64,000 bases of DNA from contig NZ_CP088251.1 in assembly GCF_021117405.1 (NCBI RefSeq), positions 806,001-870,000 on the forward strand, in the 5' to 3' direction. The notes under the pieces are model-generated. The model searched no databases. It saw only the letters and a list, made by a program, of their open reading frames with translations, and was not told the DNA's origin. This document shows, piece by piece, positions 30,893 through 41,265 of the stretch; position 1 is the first letter of the stretch, and every line of letters starts with the position of its first letter. The stretch is from Frateuria edaphi. GTDB taxonomy: Bacteria > Pseudomonadota > Gammaproteobacteria > Xanthomonadales > Rhodanobacteraceae. A program made the position numbers and the translations under genes.

Positions 30893-32137
30893 ATGACGCA
30901 GCTGAGCCCCCTCGCCGGCGACACTCTCGCGCAGCGCTACCGGCGGGTCCGCCAACAGACCCTGCAGCTCTGCGCGGGCCTCACGGCCGAAGACATGATG
31001 GTGCAGTCGATGCCCGACGCCAGCCCGGCGAAGTGGCACCTGGCCCACACCACATGGTTCTTCGAGCAGTTCGTGCTCGGGCGTGATCCGCATTACCGCC
31101 CGCGCGACCCGGCCTGGCATTACCTGTTCAATTCCTACTACCAGAGCGTCGGCCCGATGCACGCGCGGCCGCAACGAGGCCTGCTGTCGCGGCCTTCGCT
31201 GGACGAAGTGCTGGCGTATCGCCGCCACGTCGACGAGGCCCTGGGCGCGATGTTGTTGCGCGAGGACGAGAATGCGCCGACCGCGATCATCGAGCTCGGT
31301 CTGCAACATGAACAGCAGCACCAGGAATTGCTGCTCACCGACATCCTCCATGCGTTCTGGTGCAACCCGCTGCTGCCGTCGTACCTGCAGGCGGCGCCGC
31401 CCGCGTCCATGGCCCCGGTTTCCCTGCAGTTCCTGCCAGGACAGGAAGGCGTGGTCGCGATCGGCCATGCCGGCGACGACTTCGCCTTCGACAACGAAAC
31501 CCCGCGGCACCGAACCCTGCTGGCGTCGCATGCGCTGGCCAACCGCCTGGTCACCAACGAGGAGTACGCCGCGTTCGTGCATGACGGCGGCTATCGCGAG
31601 CCGTCGTTGTGGCTGTCCGATGGTTGGGCCACCGTGCAGAACGAAGGATGGCAGCGGCCGATCTACTGGCGGCCGGACCTGGCGAGCGCGTTCTCGCTGG
31701 CCGGCGTGCAGGCACTGGACCCGGGCGCACCGGTCTGCCACCTGAGCTACTACGAAGCCGATGCGTTCGCCCGCTGGGCTGGCGCGCGACTGCCTACGGA
31801 AGCCGAATGGGAGGCCGCGGCCGCAACGCTGCCGGTCCAGGGCAATCTGCTCGATGGCGTGCCACGGCTTCCGCAACCGACCGGCGGCACGGGCCTGGCG
31901 CAGATGTACGGCGACGCCTGGGAGTGGACCGCATCGCCCTACGTGGCCTATCCCGGTTTCCGCCCCCTGCCGGGCGCGCTCGGCGAATACAACGGCAAGT
32001 TCATGTGCGGCCAGTGGGTGCTGCGTGGCGGTTCGTGCGCCACCCCAGCCGGCCACGTGCGCGCGAGCTACCGCAACTTCTTCCCCCCGCAGGCGCGCTG
32101 GCAGTTCGCCGGACTGCGCCTGGCCAAGGACCGATAA
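30893..32137 (+). CDS. egtB: Ergothioneine biosynthesis sulfoxide synthase EgtB
   Basis: 414 residues. The N-terminal DinB-like domain supplies the iron ligands: His52 in KWHLAHTTWF, and His139 and His143 in HEQQHQE. The C-terminal FGE-sulfatase-like domain (about 180-414) has YGDAWEWTASPY and CGQWVLRGGSCATP. EgtB joins cysteine or gamma-glutamylcysteine to trimethyl-histidine using iron and O2. ATG 30893 is preferred because GGAGCAGG lies just upstream, though an ATG at 30881 is in frame. No egtA or egtC is nearby, so cysteine may be the direct sulfur donor. egtD follows 22 bases later. Confidence 0.92.
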   Translation: MTQLSPLAGDTLAQRYRRVRQQTLQLCAGLTAEDMMVQSMPDASPAKWHLAHTTWFFEQFVLGRDPHYRPRDPAWHYLFNSYYQSVGPMHARPQRGLLSRPSLDEVLAYRRHVDEALGAMLLREDENAPTAIIELGLQHEQQHQELLLTDILHAFWCNPLLPSYLQAAPPASMAPVSLQFLPGQEGVVAIGHAGDDFAFDNETPRHRTLLASHALANRLVTNEEYAAFVHDGGYREPSLWLSDGWATVQNEGWQRPIYWRPDLASAFSLAGVQALDPGAPVCHLSYYEADAFARWAGARLPTEAEWEAAAATLPVQGNLLDGVPRLPQPTGGTGLAQMYGDAWEWTASPYVAYPGFRPLPGALGEYNGKFMCGQWVLRGGSCATPAGHVRASYRNFFPPQARWQFAGLRLAKDR

Positions 32138-32159
32138 GATCTCAAGGAGCATTGCCCCG

Positions 32160-33146
32160 ATGAACATCCGTGCCCTGGACATGCCCGCCGACGGACGGAC
32201 CCCGCCCGCCGGTGGGCTGCTGGAGACCGTCCGCCGCGGGCTGCGTGCGCAGCCCAAGCGCCTGCCCTCGTGGCTGTTCTACGACGCGCAGGGTTCGGCG
32301 CTGTTCGAGCGCATCTGCGAGCAGCCGGAGTACTACCTGACCCGCTGCGAGACCGCCCTGATGCGCGAGCACGCCGCCAGCATCGCCGACACGCTGGGCA
32401 TGGAGGTGCGGTTGGTCGAGTACGGCAGTGGCAGCGCGACCAAGACGCGCCTGCTGCTCGAGCACATGGCCGCGCCGGTGAGCTACGTTCCGGTGGAGAT
32501 CTCGCCCGAACCGTTGCTGCAGAGCGTGCGGCGCCTGGGCGAACACTTTCCGCAGCTCCCGGTGCAACCGCTCTGCGCCGACTTCACCCGTCCGCTGCGC
32601 CTGCCGATCCCGCCGCGCGCGCCGCGACGCACGGTCGTCTATTTTCCCGGCTCGACCATCGGCAACTTCGACACGCGCGAGGCGATCGCCCTGTTGCGCA
32701 AGATGCGCACGGAGATGGGCGAGAACGGCGGCATCCTGATCGGTGCGGACCTGAAGAAAGACACGTCGCTGATCGAGGCGGCCTACAACGACGCCGCCGG
32801 CGTCACGGCGGAATTCACCCTCAACATGCTCGCGCGCCTGAACCGCGAGCTGGGCAGCGATTTCGACCTGGGCGCATTTCGCCACCGCGCGCACTACAAC
32901 GCGTTGGCCGGCCGCATCGAAACCAGCCTGGTCAGCCAGCGCGAGCAGAAAGCGCGGGTGGGCCGCAGCCAGATCGCCTTCGGCAAGGACGAGGCGATCC
33001 GGGTGGAAGTCAGCTGCAAGTATTCGCTGGAGGATTTCGCCACGCTTGCGGGCAAGGCCGGGCTGGAGGTGCTGCGTGTGTGGCTGGACCCCGAAGGGAT
33101 GTTCAGCGTGCAGTATCTGGTGCGCGCCGGCTCGGTCGCACGCTAG
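32160..33146 (+). CDS. egtD: L-histidine N-alpha-methyltransferase EgtD
   Basis: 328 residues, the usual size. YDAQGSALFERICEQPEYY, VEYGSGSATKTRLLL (SAM-binding loop, about 85-99), FPGSTIGNF and RVEVSCKYS match EgtD. It trimethylates histidine to hercynine, the substrate of EgtB. AAGGAG lies 10 bases before the ATG. It forms the egtBD operon that makes the thiol antioxidant ergothioneine. Confidence 0.95.
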   Translation: MNIRALDMPADGRTPPAGGLLETVRRGLRAQPKRLPSWLFYDAQGSALFERICEQPEYYLTRCETALMREHAASIADTLGMEVRLVEYGSGSATKTRLLLEHMAAPVSYVPVEISPEPLLQSVRRLGEHFPQLPVQPLCADFTRPLRLPIPPRAPRRTVVYFPGSTIGNFDTREAIALLRKMRTEMGENGGILIGADLKKDTSLIEAAYNDAAGVTAEFTLNMLARLNRELGSDFDLGAFRHRAHYNALAGRIETSLVSQREQKARVGRSQIAFGKDEAIRVEVSCKYSLEDFATLAGKAGLEVLRVWLDPEGMFSVQYLVRAGSVAR

Positions 33147-33264
33147 GCAGACCAACCATAGGTGGGCCAGCCCGCCACGCTCTTGCGGCTACTCGTGCCG
33201 ATGGCCGCGTTGCCGCCTGGCGTCAACGCGTAGAATCGCGCTCCCATCCGTCAGCCCGAATCCG

Positions 33265-34320
33265 ATGGCAGCCACCGTCGCCACCGCACCCGCGCCCCAG
33301 CTGGACGCCCTGTTCCTGCCCATTGCCAGCGGCGAGTTGCGCCTGCCCGACGACGGCCGGGTGCTTTTCCTGCGTGCCCGCGAGGGTTTGCCGTTACGCG
33401 CGTTCGCCACCCCGGCCTGGCTTTGCGCGCAGAGTTTCGGGCCCTTTGCCGACGAGCTTCGCCGGGCGGGCATGACCGTCGGCGAGCCGGCGCAGGACGA
33501 CCGGTTCGCGCTGGTCCTCGTGCTGCCGCCGCGTCAGCGCGACGAGGCCCGCGCCCTGTTCGCCCGTGCGGCACGACACCTGCAGCCCGGTGGCGTCGTG
33601 CTGATGGCGGTGCCCAATGCCGAGGGCGCGAAATCGGCCGAAGCGGATGCCGTGCGGCTGTTCGGCGCGGTGCACAGCCTGTCCAAGCACAAGTGCCGGG
33701 TGTTCTGGGCGAGCGCCGGCGAGGCGGTGGATGCCGCACGGCTGGCCGAATGGGAAGCGTTCGACGTGCCACGCCGGATCGCCGGTGGTTATCTCAGCCG
33801 CCCCGGGCTGTTTGCCTGGGATCGCATCGACGCGGCCTCGGCGCTGCTTGCGGCACAGCTGCCGAACGACCTACACGGCCGTGTCGCCGATCTCGGTGCG
33901 GGCTATGGGTATCTCGCGGCGCAGGTGATCGCGCGCTGCCCTGGCGTCACCGCCATGGATCTGTACGAAGCCGAAGCCCGTGCACTGGAACCGGCCCGCA
34001 TCAACCTCGCCGAGGCGATCGCTGCGAGCGGGCGACAAGTGGATGCGGAGGTGCACTGGCACGATGTCACCACCGGCCTGCTGCATCGCTACGATGCGAT
34101 CGTGACCAATCCGCCGTTCCACCAGGGGCGCGCGGACCTGCCCGGGCTCGGCCGTGCCTTCATCGACGCGGCTGCCGATGCGCTGCTTCCGCACGGTCGA
34201 CTGTGGATGGTCGCCAACCGGCACCTGCCGTACGAGGCCACGCTGGCTACACGCTTCGCCCACGTGCGCACGGTGGCCATGCAGGAGGGCTTCAAGGTGA
34301 TCGAGGCGGTGCGTGCATGA
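33265..34320 (+). CDS. RsmC-like class I rRNA methyltransferase
   Basis: 351 residues with two MTS-like domains, an arrangement typical of RsmC/RlmG: a degenerate N-terminal copy (1-165) and an active C-terminal copy with the SAM loop VADLGAGYGYLAAQVI and the catalytic VTNPPFHQG. In E. coli RsmC methylates G1207 of 16S rRNA. The target here is inferred from the family. The stop overlaps the ATG of the pseudouridine synthase gene (ATGA), which also acts on 16S rRNA. Confidence 0.85.
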   Translation: MAATVATAPAPQLDALFLPIASGELRLPDDGRVLFLRAREGLPLRAFATPAWLCAQSFGPFADELRRAGMTVGEPAQDDRFALVLVLPPRQRDEARALFARAARHLQPGGVVLMAVPNAEGAKSAEADAVRLFGAVHSLSKHKCRVFWASAGEAVDAARLAEWEAFDVPRRIAGGYLSRPGLFAWDRIDAASALLAAQLPNDLHGRVADLGAGYGYLAAQVIARCPGVTAMDLYEAEARALEPARINLAEAIAASGRQVDAEVHWHDVTTGLLHRYDAIVTNPPFHQGRADLPGLGRAFIDAAADALLPHGRLWMVANRHLPYEATLATRFAHVRTVAMQEGFKVIEAVRA

Positions 34321-35030
34321 AGCTGGTGCGCCTCATTGCCAACCTCGGCTACGGCAGCCGCAAGGAAGTGATGCAGCTGTTCCGGGAAGGGCGCGTTACC
34401 GATCCGGCGGGCGAGGTGCTCTACACCGACGACCGGGCCGAACACGCGGACATCCGCATCGACGGCGAACCGCTGGACCCTCCGGCCGGGCTGGTACTGC
34501 TGATGCACAAGCCGACCGGCTACACCTGCTCGCGCAAGGACGCCGGCCGGCTGGTCTACGACCTGCTGCCGCCGCGCTGGCGGCGCCGCGATCCGGCGCT
34601 GTCTACCGTCGGGCGGCTCGACCGCGACACGTCCGGGCTGTTGCTGCTCACCGACGATGGCGCGCTGCTGCACCGGATCATTTCGCCCAAGGCCAGCGTC
34701 GCCAAGGTTTACGAGGCCACGCTTGCCCGCGACCTGCGTGGCGACGAGGGGGAGGTGTTCGCCAGCGGCACGCTGATGCTGGAATCGGAAACCACGCCGC
34801 TCGCCCCGGCACAGCTGCAGCCGCTCGGGCCGCGCCGCGCCAGGCTGACAGTCACCGAGGGGCGCTATCACCAGGTGCGGCGCATGTTCGCCGCCGTGGG
34901 CAACCACGTGGACGCGCTCGAGCGTGTGGCGATCGGCCGGCTGACGCTCGACGGCCTGGCGCCGGGTGCGTGGCGCGCGCTGGCGGCGGAGGAGATCGCC
35001 GAGGCTTTCGAGCCGCCGTCGCTTCCGTAG
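34317..35030 (+). CDS. rsuA: 16S rRNA pseudouridine synthase RsuA
   Basis: 237 residues. An N-terminal S4-like RNA-binding domain (1-60) is followed by the RsuA/RluB catalytic core, with GRLDRDTSGLLLLTDDG carrying the catalytic Asp at about residue 103. EGRYHQVRRMFAAVGNHV is the matching C-terminal motif. In E. coli RsuA isomerises U516 of 16S rRNA. It is coupled to the RsmC-like gene by overlap. Confidence 0.9.
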   Translation: MKLVRLIANLGYGSRKEVMQLFREGRVTDPAGEVLYTDDRAEHADIRIDGEPLDPPAGLVLLMHKPTGYTCSRKDAGRLVYDLLPPRWRRRDPALSTVGRLDRDTSGLLLLTDDGALLHRIISPKASVAKVYEATLARDLRGDEGEVFASGTLMLESETTPLAPAQLQPLGPRRARLTVTEGRYHQVRRMFAAVGNHVDALERVAIGRLTLDGLAPGAWRALAAEEIAEAFEPPSLP

Positions 35031-35035
35031 GACCA

Positions 35036-35064
35036 GTTGGGCCCGCATGCGTTGCGGACCCAAC
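35036..35064. terminator. Hairpin between convergent rsuA and YkgJ-like genes
   Basis: GTTGGGCCCGC and GCGGACCCAAC pair over 11 positions with one C-A mismatch, around ATGCGTT. No T-run on the plus strand; it may end transcripts from either side. Confidence 0.4.
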
Positions 35065-35075
35065 GGCAGGAGCTT

Positions 35076-35414
35076 CTACAGGAGCTTCACCGGCGTGGGC
35101 ACGGACGGGCCATACCATTTGCGCCGCTCGTCCCGGCAACCGGGACTGCCCATGGCGTACTTGCGGCAGATCGACGGGCGTTGCTCGTAGATCGTGCAGC
35201 GCGAGGTATTCGGATCGACCGCCGCGCACCAGCCGTCCTCGCCCTTGGCGAGCGTCGCAAGTCCGTGATCGTCGCGCGTGACCAGCCAGTCGGGCACGTC
35301 GTCCTCGGGCATCAAAACCACGGTCAGCCGGCAGCACACCGCATCGCAGGCCGTGCATTGCACGGAAGGGTCCACGCTCGTGGCGTAGCGATCGTCTTCG
35401 AAGTCGTCGTTCAC
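35076..35414 (-). CDS. YkgJ family cysteine-cluster (putative Fe-S or zinc) protein
   Basis: 112 residues. CTACDAVCC near residues 20-28, then single cysteines in [30 protein letters not shown], give the CxxC...C pattern of the YkgJ/UPF0153 family. Such proteins probably bind a metal or Fe-S cluster; the function is unknown. Divergent from selO. Confidence 0.82.
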   Translation of the reverse strand: MNDDFEDDRYATSVDPSVQCTACDAVCCRLTVVLMPEDDVPDWLVTRDDHGLATLAKGEDGWCAAVDPNTSRCTIYEQRPSICRKYAMGSPGCRDERRKWYGPSVPTPVKLL

Positions 35415-35518
35415 GCGTCAGTATGGGGCCTCGGGCGATCCCGTGCGCTAAACATTCGTGTTGGCGAACGCACACTGCGCGAACGTTCCCTCGCGGACTT
35501 GCATGCGATCATCCCGCG

Positions 35519-37075
35519 ATGCGCCTGGACTTCGACAATGCCTTCCTGCGCGATCTCGCGGGCGACCCCGAGCACGGGCCGCGCCTGCGCCAGGTCGAAG
35601 GGGCCGCCTGGTCGCACGTCCAGCCCACGCCCGTGCCCGCGCCGCGCGTGGTGGCCTGGTCGTCCGAGATGGCGGCGATACTGGGGTTGTCGAGGCACGA
35701 CATCGAAAGTCCCGACTTCGCCAGCGTGTTCGGCGGCAATGCGCTGCTGGAAGGCATGCAGCCGTGGGCCAGCAACTACGGCGGCCACCAGTTCGGCGTA
35801 TGGGCTGGGCAACTGGGCGACGGTCGGGCGATTTCGCTGGGGGAGGCACTGGACGCGCGAGGTCGGCGCTGGGAGCTGCAACTGAAGGGCGCCGGCCCTA
35901 CGCCGTACTCGCGTGGCGCGGACGGCCGCGCGGTGTTGCGTTCGTCGATCCGCGAGTTCCTCTGCAGCGAAGCGATGCACCACCTGGGCGTTCCCACCAC
36001 GCGCGCACTGTGTCTGGTCGAGACCGGCGAGGCAGTGGTGCGCGACATGTTCTACGACGGCCATCCGCGTGAGGAGCCCGGTGCCATCGTCTGTCGCGCC
36101 GCGCCCTCGTTCATCCGTTTCGGCCACTTCGAACTGCCTTACGCGCGCAACGACGTGGCGCTGCTGCGCCAGCTGGTCGACTTCACCATCGGGCGTGATT
36201 TCCCGCACCTGCACGGGCAGGGCGAAGCGCTTTATGCGGACTGGTTCGGCGAAGCCTGCGAACGCACCGCGCGACTGATGGCGCAGTGGATGCGCGTCGG
36301 CTTCGTGCACGGCGTGATGAATACCGACAACATGTCGATCCTTGGCCTGACCATCGACTACGGCCCCTACGGCTGGATCGACGACTACGATCCGGAGTGG
36401 ACGCCCAACACCACCGACGCGGCGCGTCGACGCTACCGCTTTGGCCAGCAGCCCAACGTGGCGTGGTGGAACCTCAGCCGGCTGGCCAGCGCGTTGTCGC
36501 CGCTGTTCGCCGATGTCGCGCCGCTGCAGGCGGGGCTCGATCGCTACGTCCGCACGTGGGGGGCCTCCGACCGCGCCAGCGCGGCGGCGAAACTCGGCCT
36601 TGCCACGGCCCGCGACGAAGACCTGGAACTGCGCGACGGCCTGCATGCCTGGATGCGCGAGGCCACGGCCGACATGACGCTCACCTGGCGCGCGCTGATC
36701 GAGCTGGATCCTGCCGCGCCCTCGCCGGACGTGCTGGCGGGCGTGTGCTACGACGAGAGCCGACGCCCGGCTACCGAGCCGGTGCTGCGCGACTGGCTGG
36801 AGCGGTACGCCGCGCGCCTGCGCGAGGATCCGTTGCCGGCGGAGCAGCGTCGCACCCGCATGCAGATGGCCAATCCCAGGTATGTGCTGCGCAACTACCT
36901 CGCCCAGGAGGCGATCGATCGCGCGGAGCAGGGCGACTATGCGCCGGTCCACGAGCTGCTGGACGTGATGCGCCACCCTTACGACGAGCAGCCCGGGCGC
37001 GAGCACTTTGCGCGCAAGCGTCCCGAATGGGCGAAACAGCGCGCCGGTTGCTCGATGCTCTCCTGCAGTTCCTAG
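35519..37075 (+). CDS. selO: Protein adenylyltransferase SelO
   Basis: 518 residues. The SelO pseudokinase fold is shown by [39 protein letters not shown] (nucleotide-binding Lys), [20 protein letters not shown] (metal-binding Asn/Asp) and the redox tail CSMLSCSS. SelO transfers AMP to proteins and responds to oxidative stress. ATG 35519 gives the family start MRLDFDNAF; longer in-frame starts lack support. Confidence 0.95.
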   Translation: MRLDFDNAFLRDLAGDPEHGPRLRQVEGAAWSHVQPTPVPAPRVVAWSSEMAAILGLSRHDIESPDFASVFGGNALLEGMQPWASNYGGHQFGVWAGQLGDGRAISLGEALDARGRRWELQLKGAGPTPYSRGADGRAVLRSSIREFLCSEAMHHLGVPTTRALCLVETGEAVVRDMFYDGHPREEPGAIVCRAAPSFIRFGHFELPYARNDVALLRQLVDFTIGRDFPHLHGQGEALYADWFGEACERTARLMAQWMRVGFVHGVMNTDNMSILGLTIDYGPYGWIDDYDPEWTPNTTDAARRRYRFGQQPNVAWWNLSRLASALSPLFADVAPLQAGLDRYVRTWGASDRASAAAKLGLATARDEDLELRDGLHAWMREATADMTLTWRALIELDPAAPSPDVLAGVCYDESRRPATEPVLRDWLERYAARLREDPLPAEQRRTRMQMANPRYVLRNYLAQEAIDRAEQGDYAPVHELLDVMRHPYDEQPGREHFARKRPEWAKQRAGCSMLSCSS

Positions 37076-37107
37076 ATCGTCGGCGCAAGCGGCGCGCGCA
37101 GGTTTAT

Positions 37108-37545
37108 TTATTGCAGCGCGTGGTCGATGAACTGGCGCAGTTGCGCGGCGTTGAGCGCACCCGCCTGACGGGCGATCTCGCGCCCGCCGCTGAACAGCGC
37201 TAGCGTGGGAATGCTGCGGATGCCGAATCGCTGCGACAACTGCGGCTGCGCGTCGGTATCGACCTTGGCCAGGCGCAGGCGCGGTTCGAACTGGCGCGCC
37301 GCCTCTGCGAACACCGGCGCGAAGCCGCGACACGGGCCGCACCAGGGTGCCCAGAAGTCGATCAGCACCGGAAGGTCGCCACGTCCGGTCACGGCATCGA
37401 AGTTGGCCGCCGTCAGCTCGAGCGGACGGCCCTCGAACAGGGCCTTCTTGCAACGGCCGCACACCGGCTGCTCGGCCAGGCGATCGGCAGGGACGCGGTT
37501 GAGCGCATCACAGTAAGGGCAGGGAACGTTCAACGGTGTGGACAT
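37108..37545 (-). CDS. trxC: Thioredoxin 2
   Basis: 145 residues. An N-terminal zinc ribbon CPYC...CGRC (about 9-32) precedes a thioredoxin domain with WCGPC at about residues 68-72 and SIPTLALF. E. coli TrxC has the same layout and is linked to OxyR and oxidative stress. It is convergent with selO, whose product is also redox linked. Confidence 0.95.
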   Translation of the reverse strand: MSTPLNVPCPYCDALNRVPADRLAEQPVCGRCKKALFEGRPLELTAANFDAVTGRGDLPVLIDFWAPWCGPCRGFAPVFAEAARQFEPRLRLAKVDTDAQPQLSQRFGIRSIPTLALFSGGREIARQAGALNAAQLRQFIDHALQ

Positions 37546-37675
37546 GGCATGCTTCCGGGTGGCCTCGCACGGATATGGCGGCCGTCGCGGACGGTGCAAG
37601 CGATCCGGACAGCGGAACCGCGGCGAACCAGTTGCGCCAGATGTGGCCAAACGCGGAATTGACCGTCGCAAACTG

Positions 37676-37705
37676 TTGACACACCCGGGCCCGCTCGCGA
37701 AAATA
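37676..37705 (+). promoter_or_regulatory. Putative promoter of the tRNA-Tyr-Gly-Thr-tuf1 block
   Basis: A consensus TTGACA at 37676-37681 is followed, about 18 bases on, by an A-rich AAAATA and then a GC-rich stretch as in stringently controlled tRNA promoters. The -10 element is weak, so the -35 is the main evidence. Confidence 0.4.
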
Positions 37706-37718
37706 GGCGTTCTTTGTT

Positions 37719-37804
37719 GGAGGGATACCCAAGCGGCCAACGGGGGCAGACTGTAAATCTGCTGGCTTACGCCTTCGGTGGTTCGAATCCACCTCCCTCC
37801 ACCA
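37719..37804 (+). tRNA. tRNA-Tyr (GTA)
   Basis: 86 bases with the long variable arm of tRNA-Tyr. Acceptor GGAGGGA with TCCCTCC, anticodon GTA in CTGTAAAT, encoded CCA. Confidence 0.97.
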
Positions 37805-37853
37805 TCAGACGAGTTCCGCGCAGGACCTGGTGTCAAGCCGGGAGTTGTACCAG

Positions 37854-37927
<74 letters not shown>

Positions 37928-37951
37928 TTGATCTCGTCTCCAAACGTTTTC

Positions 37952-38027
<76 letters not shown>

Positions 38028-38037
38028 TCTCACGCGG

Positions 38038-38081
38038 CTGCCGCCGGTCGCTCCGGGCCTACGGCAGGTTTTCTTTTTTTT
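38038..38081 (+). terminator. Terminator-like hairpin between tRNA-Thr and tuf1
   Basis: CTGCCG 38038-38043 pairs with CGGCAG 38062-38067, with inner CCGG/CCGG pairs, followed by TTTTC and a run of eight T. It may end the tRNA transcript or attenuate tuf1; tuf1 starts 28 bases later. Confidence 0.6.
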
Positions 38082-38108
38082 CATTGACTCCATCGGGGTT
38101 TAGCGCGC

Positions 38109-39299
<1,191 letters not shown>

Positions 39300-39309
39300 G
39301 CTGCACATA

Positions 39310-39368
39310 CGGAAACCGGGAGCCGGTATCGCACGGGCATTGCCTGTCGACGCCGGCTCCTGCTTCCG
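39310..39368 (+). other. Long stem-loop between tuf1 and tRNA-Trp
   Basis: GGAGCCGG 39319-39326 pairs with CCGGCTCC 39353-39360, with further pairing of the flanks (CGGAA with TTCCG). There is no T-run; probably an RNA processing structure between mRNA and tRNA. Confidence 0.4.
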
Positions 39369-39383
39369 ATCCGTTTTACCGAT

Positions 39384-39459
<76 letters not shown>

Positions 39460-39541
39460 TCTTTCGAGGACCGATGACGGGTGCGGGTAGGCGTCGATGG
39501 GCCATCCGGCTTCGGCGACTCCTTCCACCGGTCACTGCGCA

Positions 39542-39931
39542 ATGAATACCAAGGCAGAACAGCCCCGCGGCACGAGTGCGGCGGATATCGGCAAGCTGGT
39601 GCTGGCGGTGCTGGTGCTGGCGGCGGGCATCTTCGCCTATTCCTGGTTCGACAATACCGTCCCCGGCTCCGTGCGCCTGGCTGGCGTGCTGGTCGCGCTG
39701 GTCGCGGCGATGGCGATCGGTGCCTTCACCGGCCCGGGCCGCAAGGCGCGCAATTTCATCGCCGAGTCGCAGTTCGAGATGCGCAAGGTCGTCTGGCCGA
39801 CGCGTGACGAGACCCTCAAGACCACGCTCGTCATCATTGCGGTCGTGATCGTGCTTTCGTTGCTGCTGGGCCTGATCGACCTGATTCTGAAGTCGGTCGT
39901 GCTGGACTGGCTGCTGAAACTCGGTTCGTAA
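39542..39931 (+). CDS. secE: Preprotein translocase subunit SecE
   Basis: 129 residues with three membrane helices (about 16-34, 42-64 and 97-122), the long gammaproteobacterial form. The conserved cytoplasmic EMRKVVWPTRDETLKTT lies before the last helix and contacts SecY. ATG 39542 follows no strong ribosome binding site, but MNTKAEQP is the best family start. nusG follows after 10 bases. Confidence 0.95.
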   Translation: MNTKAEQPRGTSAADIGKLVLAVLVLAAGIFAYSWFDNTVPGSVRLAGVLVALVAAMAIGAFTGPGRKARNFIAESQFEMRKVVWPTRDETLKTTLVIIAVVIVLSLLLGLIDLILKSVVLDWLLKLGS

Positions 39932-39941
39932 GGAGTAGCCC

Positions 39942-40502
39942 ATGTCCAAGCGTTGGTACGTCGTGCACGCCTACTCGGGCTTCGAGAACCAGGTCCGCAA
40001 GTCGCTGTCGGAGCGAATTGCGCGCGCTGGCATGGAAGAGAAGTTCGGCGAAGTGCTGGTGCCGACCGAGGAAGTGATCGAGATGCGCGGCGGGCAGAAG
40101 CGCCGCAGCGAGCGCAAGTTCTTCCCAGGCTACGTGCTGGTGCAGATCGAGACCGATACCGAGGGCAAGTCGCCCCGCATCGACGACGAGTGCTGGCACC
40201 TGGTCAAGGAGACGCCCAAGGTGATGGGCTTCATCGGCGGTACGGCCGACCGCCCGCTGCCGATCCGCGACAGCGAGGCCGACGCCATCCTCAGTCGCGT
40301 GCGCGAGGGCGTGGAAAAGCCCAAGCCCAAGGTGCTGTTCGAGCCGGGCGAGATGGTCCGTGTCACCGAAGGCCCGTTCAACGACTTCAACGGCGTGGTC
40401 GAGGAAGTCAACTACGAGAAGAGCCGCCTGCGCGTCGCGGTGCTGATCTTCGGTCGTTCGACCCCGGTCGAGCTCGAGTTCGGGCAGGTCGAAAAGGCTT
40501 GA
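39942..40502 (+). CDS. nusG: Transcription termination/antitermination protein NusG
   Basis: 186 residues: an NGN domain ([19 protein letters not shown] at the start, binds RNA polymerase) and a C-terminal KOW domain ([18 protein letters not shown]) that binds Rho or S10. AAGGAG lies 8 bases before the ATG. Confidence 0.97.
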   Translation: MSKRWYVVHAYSGFENQVRKSLSERIARAGMEEKFGEVLVPTEEVIEMRGGQKRRSERKFFPGYVLVQIETDTEGKSPRIDDECWHLVKETPKVMGFIGGTADRPLPIRDSEADAILSRVREGVEKPKPKVLFEPGEMVRVTEGPFNDFNGVVEEVNYEKSRLRVAVLIFGRSTPVELEFGQVEKA

Positions 40503-40506
40503 TGTC

Positions 40507-40646
40507 CTGCTCCTCTCCCCTCCGGGGAGAGGATCGAGGTGAGGGCCGGGGCTCGCGGGAAATCCCGGCAGAGCCACGCTTCAATCAACCTCTTCCGCAA
40601 GAGCTGCCCGCACTCCAGCTCTCTCTCCCTGGAGGGGAGGGTGAGC
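40507..40646. repeat. Two inverted CCTCTCCC-type hairpin repeats in the nusG-rplK gap
   Basis: CCTCTCCCC 40512-40520 pairs with GGGGAGAGG 40524-40532 and is followed by ATCGAGGTGAGGG. A second unit in opposite orientation lies at about 40614-40643 (CTCTCCCTGGAGGGGAGGG). The CTCTCC...GGAGAGG...GGTGAGGG form recalls dispersed intergenic repeats of Xanthomonadales and Pseudomonas. The pair separates nusG from rplK and may act as a transcript end. Confidence 0.5.
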
Positions 40647-40669
40647 AGATCGGCCCGCTGGCCCGCCAC

Positions 40670-40698
40670 TTGCTTAAAACTTGATCACTCCTTAAACT
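40670..40698 (+). promoter_or_regulatory. Putative promoter of rplK-rplA(-rplJL-rpoBC)
   Basis: TTGCTT at 40670-40675 and TAAACT at 40693-40698 with a 17-base spacer; predicted start near 40705. A stem-loop begins at 40708. Confidence 0.5.
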
Positions 40699-40707
40699 AC
40701 GCGGTTC

Positions 40708-40743
40708 CACGCCGAAGTCTTTCGACTCGGCGTGTTCGTTTTT
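40708..40743 (+). promoter_or_regulatory. 5'-end stem-loop of the rplK leader
   Basis: CACGCCGAAGTC pairs with GACTCGGCGTG (11 pairs with one bulged A) around TTTC, followed by TTCGTTTTT. It lies almost at the predicted transcription start. It could be a start-proximal attenuator or a 5' protective hairpin. Confidence 0.5.
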
Positions 40744-40833
40744 CGACGGCCTGCACGGAAAGCAGGCTCTCCACCGCCTGGAAGGCAAGCACGCGAGGAG
40801 CCGCGAGGCGCCAGCACTCGCAAGGAAAATCCC

Positions 40834-41262
40834 ATGGCAAAGAAAGTCGTCGGTTACATCAAGCTGCAGGTCAAGGCCGGCCAGGCCAACCCGTCGCCGC
40901 CGGTGGGCCCCGCCCTCGGTCAGCGCGGCCTCAACATCATGGAATTCTGCAAGGCGTTCAACGCTGCCACGCAGAAGATGGAGCCGGGCCTGCCGATCCC
41001 CGTGATCATCACGGCCTACTCGGACCGCAGCTTCACCTTCATTACCAAGACCCCGCCCGCCACCGTGCTGATCAAGAAGGTCACCGGCGTCTCCAAGGGT
41101 TCGTCCAAGCCGAACACCGACAAGGTGGGCAAGATCACCCGCAAGCAGCTCGAAGACGTTGCGAAGCAGAAGGAGCCGGATCTGACGGCTGCGGATCTGG
41201 ACGCTGCGGTGCGCACCATTGCCGGTAGCGCGCGCAGCATGGGCCTGGTGGTGGAGGGTTAA
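40834..41262 (+). CDS. rplK: 50S ribosomal protein L11
   Basis: 142 residues. [20 protein letters not shown] is the hallmark N-terminal segment; the C-terminal domain binds the GTPase-centre RNA of 23S. L11 is needed for RelA activation. AAGGA precedes the ATG. Four bases separate it from rplA. Confidence 0.98.
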   Translation: MAKKVVGYIKLQVKAGQANPSPPVGPALGQRGLNIMEFCKAFNAATQKMEPGLPIPVIITAYSDRSFTFITKTPPATVLIKKVTGVSKGSSKPNTDKVGKITRKQLEDVAKQKEPDLTAADLDAAVRTIAGSARSMGLVVEG

Positions 41263-41265
41263 GAC

